From assembly GCA_002699725.1 (NCBI GenBank), contig PACE01000009.1, positions 15,021-20,502 of the forward strand: DNA of 5,482 nt, written 5' to 3'. A model generated the notes under the pieces. That model was given only the letters and a program-made list of their open reading frames with translations. It did no database searches and was not told where the DNA came from. Made by a program: the position numbers and the translations under genes. This document shows positions 1 to 5,482 of this stretch, piece after piece (position 1 is the first letter of the stretch; each line of letters starts with the position of its first letter). The DNA comes from Acidimicrobiaceae bacterium. Lineage in GTDB: Bacteria; Actinomycetota; Acidimicrobiia; Acidimicrobiales; MedAcidi-G1.

Positions 1-725
1 TCGAGGATCGCCCTCCCGAGGCCGGTCTTGGTTCCGATGGAGATCTCACCGACGATCGCCCCGACCACGCTGAGGGTGGCGGCGATCTTGAGGGCAGGGA
101 ACAGGAACGCCCGGGCCGCCGGAAGCCGCAGCTTGAACAGCGTCGTCCGCCAGGACGCCGCATAGCTGTGCATCAACTCCACATCGGCGGCATTCGGAGA
201 CTGCAGTCCACGCAGGGCGCTCACGGCGACCGGAAAGAAGGTCAGGTAGGCGGCGATGAGCGAGATGCTGAACAGGTCCGGCAGGTCGTTCAGGCGTCCC
301 CAGGTGACGACGATCGGCGCCAGGGCGATCAACGGCACGGTCTGCGAGACGTTGATCCAGGGCAGCAGCCCGCGCTCGACGACCCGCCAGCGGAGCATGA
401 GCACCGCCAGCGACAGGCCGACGACCAGGCCGAGGAAGAAACCGATCGCCGCCTCCTGCAGCGTGAACCAGGCCTTCTTCAGGAGGTAGAGCGACATGGG
501 CAGCGTGCTGCGCCCATCGCGGACGTCGGACACGAGCTCGCCGAGGATGTCCTTGGCGTGCGGCATCGTCAGGTCGTCGGTGGAGACCAGGAACTCGATA
601 CCCGTTCCAGGCACCAGGTCGTCCGTCTGCTGGCCGAGCCACTTGTAGCCCTCCCAGAGCAGGACGACAAGTACGACCGCAGCAAACGCTGTCGCAAGCA
701 TTCGCAAGGCCCGTCCGCCGTTCAT
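1..725 (-). CDS. ABC transporter permease, SsuC/TauC-like (3' end beyond the left edge)
   Basis: This is an inner-membrane subunit of a binding-protein-dependent importer; 241 codons are present, so some C-terminal residues are missing. The start at 725 has GGTGAG three bases upstream, and that motif contains the TGA of the preceding gene. Hydrophobic segments lie at about residues 7-24, 92-111, 127-142, 151-171 and 208-228. Between the last two is the cytoplasmic ATPase-coupling (EAA-type) loop: MHSYAASWRTTLFKLRLP (185-202), ending in the conserved Leu-Pro. After it, VGAIVGEISIGTKTGLG (221-237) matches the conserved end of nitrate/sulfonate/taurine-type permeases, a group that also includes thiamine-precursor and pyrimidine-like importers. 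The ATPase and periplasmic binding protein are not in the window and would be expected just past the left edge. Uptake of a pyrimidine, hydantoin or related ureide is inferred from the operon only. Confidence 0.92.
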   Translation of the reverse strand, partial: MNGGRALRMLATAFAAVVLVVLLWEGYKWLGQQTDDLVPGTGIEFLVSTDDLTMPHAKDILGELVSDVRDGRSTLPMSLYLLKKAWFTLQEAAIGFFLGLVVGLSLAVLMLRWRVVERGLLPWINVSQTVPLIALAPIVVTWGRLNDLPDLFSISLIAAYLTFFPVAVSALRGLQSPNAADVELMHSYAASWRTTLFKLRLPAARAFLFPALKIAATLSVVGAIVGEISIGTKTGLGRAIL

Positions 726-729
726 CGTC

Positions 730-1632
730 TCACCGATCGTCGGCTTCGCCCGGCGATGGAAAGCCGGGGCCGAACCGGCGCTGCCTCTCCATCAGGCTGC
801 ACCAGTCCCAATCGGCTCCACCCATTGCGTCGACGTCTGCCAGGAACTGGCCGACGAGTGCCGTGACGGGAAGGGAGATGCTCATTGCCGAGGCCTCGTC
901 GAGAACGAGCCCGATGTCCTTGCGCATGAGGGTGGTGGAGAACCCGAAGTCATAGTCGCCTGCCGACATCTTGTCGGCTCGATTCTCCATCTGCCAGGAC
1001 GTCGAAGACCCCTGCAACATGGCCTGAACCACGTCTTCGACATCGAGCCCGGCCCGGGAGGCGAAGTCGAGTCCTTCGGCAAGCGCCTGGCAGAGCCCGA
1101 CGACACAGATCTGGTTCGTCATCTTGGTCAGTTGGCCCGCACCCGTGTCACCCATACGTCGAACTCGCGCTGCGTACATCTCCATGACCGGTACGGCTCT
1201 TGAGAATGCGTCCTCATCGCCTCCAGCCATCACTGTGAGAGATCCCTTCCGCGCCCCGTCGACACCTCCGGAGACCGGTGCATCCAGGAAGTGTGCGTCG
1301 ACTGCCGACATGCGGTCGCCGACTTCTCGGGCGATTCGTGCAGACGTAGTCGAGTGATCGACCCAGATCGCCCCACCTGAGATCACGGGGACCAGTTCGT
1401 CGGCCACGACCTGCAACTCGCGATCCGAGGGCAGCGAGGTGATGACGAACTCTGCGTCGGCGACCGCTGCCGCCACTGAATCGGCCGCCCTGCCCCCGTG
1501 CTCGGCGACCCACCGAGACCCGTGGCCTTCGACGACGTCGAAGACCACAAGGTCATGCAGGTCATCGTGACCTGCCAGGTGCGCTGCGATTTGCCAACCC
1601 ATGCGCCCGAGGCCCAGGCATCCGATCCTCAT
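730..1632 (-). CDS. NAD-dependent beta-hydroxyacid dehydrogenase (3-hydroxyisobutyrate dehydrogenase family)
   Basis: This 300-residue cytoplasmic enzyme belongs to the family of 3-hydroxyisobutyrate, 3-hydroxypropionate and tartronate-semialdehyde oxidoreductases, which interconvert a 3-hydroxyacid and its semialdehyde. The N-terminal Rossmann motif is GCLGLGRMG (4-12). Asp32 at the end of the second strand (VVFD) favours NAD over NADP. The substrate loop is DAPVSGG (117-123), the catalytic Lys170 lies in GAGQLTKMTNQ (164-174) with Asn173, and the family's second Lys-Asp pair is K238-D239 in LMRKDIGLVLDEA. Length and domain order are normal, with a short acidic tail. The ATG at 1632 overlaps the TGA of the DUF1185 gene by ATGA; no strong Shine-Dalgarno is visible, so it probably depends on coupling. 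The permease follows after 4 bases. With mmsA upstream, the natural reading is 3-hydroxypropionate/malonate semialdehyde or 3-hydroxyisobutyrate/methylmalonate semialdehyde, but exact substrate is not decided by the sequence; tartronate-semialdehyde reductase is an alternative. Confidence 0.92.
   Translation of the reverse strand: MRIGCLGLGRMGWQIAAHLAGHDDLHDLVVFDVVEGHGSRWVAEHGGRAADSVAAAVADAEFVITSLPSDRELQVVADELVPVISGGAIWVDHSTTSARIAREVGDRMSAVDAHFLDAPVSGGVDGARKGSLTVMAGGDEDAFSRAVPVMEMYAARVRRMGDTGAGQLTKMTNQICVVGLCQALAEGLDFASRAGLDVEDVVQAMLQGSSTSWQMENRADKMSAGDYDFGFSTTLMRKDIGLVLDEASAMSISLPVTALVGQFLADVDAMGGADWDWCSLMERQRRFGPGFPSPGEADDR
1629..1632 (-). promoter_or_regulatory. ATGA stop/start overlap (translational coupling)
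   Basis: The TGA of the DUF1185 gene (1631-1629) and the ATG of the hydroxyacid dehydrogenase (1632-1630) share two bases. The sequence just upstream lacks a strong purine-rich ribosome site, so re-initiation by terminating ribosomes is the likely way the dehydrogenase is translated, which ties the amounts of the two proteins together. Confidence 0.7.
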
Positions 1633-2219
1633 GCCGGGACACCGGGTTGGCCACGATCATCGAGGCCGAAGCCGCCGACCAGTCGGGCGTTGACCCGTCC
1701 ACCGATCGCCATGGCCAGGATGAGCACCAACTCATCCGGGCGTGGTGCGTCGGGAACCCCCACCTCGATGGCGTCGTAATGGCTACCGACATAGGACCAT
1801 TCGAGGTGGGTCAGGGGGATGTCGATCCTCGCACCGAGCGGTCCGACCTTCTTGGTGGAGGCGACGATGGCCTCACCCTTGCCGAGGGCGGCCCGCATCC
1901 CACCACCGCCGGGGATGTGCCACATGGCGCCGTGTTCGATCTCACCCGCTGCACCGACAATCGCCCCCTTGCCGTAGCCATCGATTGCATCAGGGTCCCC
2001 ACCGAGGTGGCCGATGAGCAACTCTCCGAGTTTCAGTCCCAGCGCACGCAACTCATCGGTCGCTGGGCTCAGGTCCGCCACGTATCCCCCGACGAAGGGG
2101 TTGTCCACGACCGCCGCGACCGCCCCCTTCCGGGAAGGGCTGTCTGGAGGTGGTCCGAACTCGTGGTGGGTCTCCACGATGGTCACGCTGATCTTGCGGG
2201 TTGTGAACAGCAAACTCAT
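1629..2219 (-). CDS. Amino acid synthesis family protein (DUF1185 / PF06684), function unknown
   Basis: This is a 196-residue soluble protein with no signal peptide or membrane segment, full length for the family. It shows the recurring blocks of PF06684: RKISVTIVETHHE (8-20), RKGAVAAVVDNPFVGGYVADL (30-50), YGKGAIVGAAGEIEHGAM (82-99), the Ser/Lys-containing STKKVGPLG (121-129), DIPL (133-136), and SHYDAIEVGVPDAPRPDEL (146-164). The database name 'amino acid synthesis' does not describe a demonstrated reaction as far as I know. The start at 2219 has an AGAGGA four bases upstream. The stop overlaps the start of the next gene (ATGA at 1632-1629), so the two are probably translationally coupled. 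Its position between a hydantoinase/mmsA/LLM set and a hydroxyacid dehydrogenase suggests a step in ureide or amino-acid-like intermediate breakdown. The residues after about 185 (DDRGQPGVPA) look like a variable tail. Confidence 0.88.
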   Translation of the reverse strand: MSLLFTTRKISVTIVETHHEFGPPPDSPSRKGAVAAVVDNPFVGGYVADLSPATDELRALGLKLGELLIGHLGGDPDAIDGYGKGAIVGAAGEIEHGAMWHIPGGGGMRAALGKGEAIVASTKKVGPLGARIDIPLTHLEWSYVGSHYDAIEVGVPDAPRPDELVLILAMAIGGRVNARLVGGFGLDDRGQPGVPA

Positions 2220-2223
2220 CCTG

Positions 2224-2229
2224 TCCTCT
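2224..2229 (-). promoter_or_regulatory. Shine-Dalgarno site of the DUF1185 gene
   Basis: AGAGGA on the minus strand, four bases before the ATG at 2219, in the 57-base gap after the LLM gene. No convincing -10/-35 promoter is visible in this gap, so the gene is probably read through from upstream. Confidence 0.6.
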
Positions 2230-2276
2230 CGGTTCGGTTTCGGAACGGGCGGTGGGAGAACGGGTCGGAGTTTCCT

Positions 2277-3281
2277 TCAGTTGCCGGAGAGCGCGGGCAT
2301 GACGTGTCGGCCGTAGGCGTCGAGCGTCTCGTCCTGCTGGTCGTGCATCAGGTAGATGGCGAACTGGTCGACCCCGAGGCCCCGGAGTTCCTCGAGTCGG
2401 GCGATGTGCGCCGCCTCGTCGCCGAGGATGCAGAAGCGGTCGATGATCTCGTCGGGCACGAACTCGGTGTGCTCGGCCCCGGCGCGACCGTGCTCGCTGT
2501 AGTCGTAGCCCTTACGGCCCTCGATGTAGTCGGTGAGCGCCTGGGGGACGGCCGTTCCGTCGGTGCCGTAGCGGCCGACCAGGTCGGCGACGTGGTTGCC
2601 GACCATGCCGCCGAACCATCGGACCTGGTCGCGCTGGTGGGCGATGTCGTCGCCGACGTAGGCCGGCGCCACGACACAGATCGTGATCGAATCTGGATCG
2701 CGTCCGGCCTCCTCGGCGGCGCGACGCACGGCTCCGATCGTCCACGCCGCAATCTGCGGGTCCGCCAGTTGGAGGATGAAGCCGTCAGCCTTGCGGCCGC
2801 AGAGAGCCAGCGCCTTCGGCCCGTAGGCGGCCATCCACATCGGGAGGGAACCACCGTCGCACCACGGGAAGGTCTGGCGGGTCCCGTTGTAGTCGACCTC
2901 GCCTCCCTCGGCGAGGCCCTTGATGACGTCCATCGCCTCTTCGAGGGTGGCCAGGTTGCACGACGGATAGCCGATCACCCGCATGGCCGAGTCGCCGCGC
3001 CCGATGCCGCACACCGTGCGTTCGCCGTACATCTCGTTGAGGGTGGCGAAGACCGATGCGGTGACGGTCCAGTCCCGGGTGCCCGGGTTCGTCACCATCG
3101 GTCCGACCGTCAGGGTGCTGGTGGCCGCCAGCATCGCCGAGTGGATCACGTACGGCTCCTGCCAGAGCACGTGGCTGTCGAACGTGTACGCGTGGGTGAA
3201 GCCCAACGCCTCGGCCTTCCGGGCGAAGCCCACGACCCGCCTCGCCGGCGGATCGGTCTGAAGAACCACTCCGAAGTCCAT
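2277..3281 (-). CDS. LLM-class oxidoreductase, TIGR03842-like, putatively F420-dependent
   Basis: This is a 334-residue TIM-barrel protein of the luciferase-like monooxygenase / F420-dependent reductase superfamily. From remembered family patterns it resembles the TIGR03842 subgroup closely and almost end to end: MDFGVVLQTDPP (1-12), TFDSHVLWQEP (33-43), VGPMVTNPGTRDWTVTAS (59-76), CGIGRGDSAMRV (91-102, a glycine-rich cofactor-side segment), AAYGPKAL (151-158), DGFILQLADP (166-175), FGGMVGNHVAD (223-233) and GVDQFAIYLMHD (303-314). The start at 3281 gives the canonical MDFG N-terminus. The frame stays open upstream to 3560 but only through the end of mmsA, so that extension is spurious. The gene lies 40 bases after mmsA. 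The substrate of the subgroup is, to my knowledge, unassigned and F420 use is a family prediction. In this setting it could act on a pyrimidine or dihydropyrimidine ring, but that is inference. RutA, the ring-cleaving uracil monooxygenase, belongs to the same superfamily, but the sequence looks like a different subgroup. Confidence 0.9.
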   Translation of the reverse strand: MDFGVVLQTDPPARRVVGFARKAEALGFTHAYTFDSHVLWQEPYVIHSAMLAATSTLTVGPMVTNPGTRDWTVTASVFATLNEMYGERTVCGIGRGDSAMRVIGYPSCNLATLEEAMDVIKGLAEGGEVDYNGTRQTFPWCDGGSLPMWMAAYGPKALALCGRKADGFILQLADPQIAAWTIGAVRRAAEEAGRDPDSITICVVAPAYVGDDIAHQRDQVRWFGGMVGNHVADLVGRYGTDGTAVPQALTDYIEGRKGYDYSEHGRAGAEHTEFVPDEIIDRFCILGDEAAHIARLEELRGLGVDQFAIYLMHDQQDETLDAYGRHVMPALSGN

Positions 3282-3288
3282 CCCCCTC
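3282..3288 (-). promoter_or_regulatory. Unusually close Shine-Dalgarno site of the LLM oxidoreductase gene
   Basis: GAGGGGG directly abuts the ATG at 3281. Counting GAGG as the pairing core leaves only 3 bases of spacing, shorter than usual. No other start codon near it would preserve the conserved MDFG N-terminus, so I take it as the real site, perhaps of moderate strength. Confidence 0.5.
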
Positions 3289-3321
3289 GCTTTCTCTGCG
3301 TGTGACCCGTCGTCGACGTGG

Positions 3322-4809
<1,488 letters not shown>

Positions 4810-4814
4810 GTGCA

Positions 4815-4818
4815 CTCC
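4815..4818 (-). promoter_or_regulatory. Shine-Dalgarno site that decides the mmsA start
   Basis: GGAG on the minus strand ends 5 bases before the ATG at 4809-4807. The competing in-frame GTG (4815-4813) shares its first base with this site, so it would have no usable spacing. The site therefore supports the ATG and a 495-residue protein. Confidence 0.65.
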
Positions 4819-4834
4819 GGTCGGGAAGGCCTGG

Positions 4835-5482
4835 TCAGTTCAGGTAGCTCGACAGGCCCCGGCGCAGGTAGGCGCCGTCGCCCTTCGTGCCGTGGTAGGC
4901 GTCGTCCTCGATGAGCACCTTGCCCTTGGAGAGCACGGTGTCGACCTTGCCATCGATCCGGATGCCCTCGTAGGCGGAGTAGTCCATGCTCATGTGGTGG
5001 GTGTCGACCGAGATCTCGGTCGTGCCGTTGGGGTCGTAGAGGACGATGTCGGCGTCGGCACCCGGGGCGATCACGCCCTTCTGCGGATAGAGGCCGAACA
5101 TGCGGGCCGGCGTCGTCGAACAGGTCTCGACCCAGCGCTCCAGGGTGAGCTCGCCCATCACGACGCCCTGGTAGATGAGGTCCATGCGGTGTTCGACACT
5201 GCCGATTCCATTCGGGATGGCCCGGAAGTCGTCGCGGCCGAGTTCCTTCTGCTCCTTCATGCAGAACGGGCAGTGATCGGTGGACACGATGGCCAGGTCG
5301 TTGGTGCGCAGGCCCTGCCAGAGATCGGCGTGGTGGTGCTCGTGCTTGGTGCGCAGTGGCGGTGAGCAGACGTAGCCGGCGCCGGCGAAGCCGGGGGCTC
5401 CCAGGTGGTCCTCGAGGTTGAGGTACAGGTACTGGGGGCAGGTCTCGGCGAAGACGTTGTGGCCCTGGTCGCGGGCCTCGGC
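4835..5482 (-). CDS. hydA: Dihydropyrimidinase / D-hydantoinase, C-terminal part (5' end beyond the right edge)
   Basis: This is a zinc-dependent cyclic amidohydrolase that opens 5,6-dihydropyrimidines or 5-substituted hydantoins to N-carbamoyl amino acids in the cytoplasm. The frame is open from the window edge to a TGA at 4837-4835, giving 215 residues, roughly the last 45% of a protein of about 460 residues. Family blocks appear in order: AETCPQYLYL (residues 12-21 of the fragment), CSPPLR (39-44, with the serine that contacts substrate in this family), STDHCPF (67-73, D69 being the expected metal-ligand Asp), IPNGIGSVEHRM (89-100, N91 being the substrate-contacting Asn), and a C-terminal FGLYPQKG plus APGADADIVLYDP, the usual return to the beta-sandwich domain. 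The metal-binding histidines and the carbamylated lysine lie outside the window. An apparent GTG 'start' at 5287 is only the Val of the VSTDH motif. The mmsA gene follows after 25 bases. Whether the substrate is a dihydropyrimidine, a hydantoin or another cyclic imide cannot be read from this fragment; an allantoinase is less likely given the motifs. Confidence 0.95.
   Translation of the reverse strand, partial: AEARDQGHNVFAETCPQYLYLNLEDHLGAPGFAGAGYVCSPPLRTKHEHHHADLWQGLRTNDLAIVSTDHCPFCMKEQKELGRDDFRAIPNGIGSVEHRMDLIYQGVVMGELTLERWVETCSTTPARMFGLYPQKGVIAPGADADIVLYDPNGTTEISVDTHHMSMDYSAYEGIRIDGKVDTVLSKGKVLIEDDAYHGTKGDGAYLRRGLSSYLN

Noticed and set aside
46..642. A 198-codon minus-strand open frame inside the permease region
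   Set aside because: It is out of frame with the permease, whose frame gives membrane segments, the coupling loop and the conserved C-terminal block. This one is Arg/Pro-rich and motif-free.
2232..2246. Imperfect dyad GTTCGGTTTCGGAAC in the gap between the LLM and DUF1185 genes, as a possible operator or terminator
   Set aside because: Only four outer base pairs match perfectly, there is no T-run after it on either strand, and no promoter elements accompany it, so it is indistinguishable from chance in GC-rich DNA.
2277..3281. RutA-type uracil monooxygenase identity for the LLM gene
   Set aside because: The sequence follows the TIGR03842-like pattern from end to end, and the Rut route does not use a hydantoinase. 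Shared superfamily is not enough to transfer the function.
1647..3305. A 552-codon open frame on the + strand, opposite the DUF1185 and LLM genes
   Set aside because: It runs antisense to two genes with clear family motifs and across their intergenic gap. Its translation is low-complexity, rich in Arg, Asp, Val and Gly with no recognisable motif, as expected of a GC-rich antisense frame.

Overview
The window looks like one stretch of a minus-strand catabolic operon from a high-GC bacterium, most likely an actinomycete-type organism. The 60-base rows I counted run from about 62 to 70% G+C. One gene is a luciferase-like oxidoreductase of a subfamily usually annotated as coenzyme F420-dependent, which also points towards Actinomycetota. 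An acidimicrobial or other environmental lineage is plausible, but the window cannot settle the taxon. All six genes run right to left, are packed tightly and cover nearly the whole window. There are no RNA genes, mobile elements, CRISPR arrays or gene-free stretches over 60 bases.

In order of transcription, from the right edge: (1) the C-terminal 215 residues of a dihydropyrimidinase/D-hydantoinase, 4835-5482; (2) a CoA-dependent (methyl)malonate-semialdehyde dehydrogenase (mmsA), 3322-4809; (3) an LLM-class, TIGR03842-like putative F420-dependent oxidoreductase, 2277-3281; (4) an 'amino acid synthesis' (DUF1185/PF06684) protein of unknown function, 1629-2219; (5) an NAD-dependent beta-hydroxyacid dehydrogenase of the 3-hydroxyisobutyrate dehydrogenase type, 730-1632; (6) an SsuC/TauC-type ABC transporter permease, 1-725, cut by the left edge. 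Gaps are 25, 40 and 57 bases, then a 4-base ATGA overlap, then 4 bases.

The set suggests uptake and degradation of a cyclic ureide, meaning a pyrimidine or a hydantoin-like compound. The hydantoinase opens a dihydropyrimidine ring. The semialdehyde dehydrogenase would finish the route by turning malonate semialdehyde (from uracil) or methylmalonate semialdehyde (from thymine) into acetyl-CoA or propionyl-CoA. The hydroxyacid dehydrogenase would interconvert the same semialdehydes with their 3-hydroxyacids, and the transporter would bring in the substrate. The usual ring-reducing dihydropyrimidine dehydrogenase, the N-carbamoyl-beta-alanine amidohydrolase and the beta-alanine aminotransferase are not in the window. 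They may lie beyond the edges, or the two least understood proteins (LLM oxidoreductase and DUF1185) may fill some of these roles. That is the most interesting hypothesis here.
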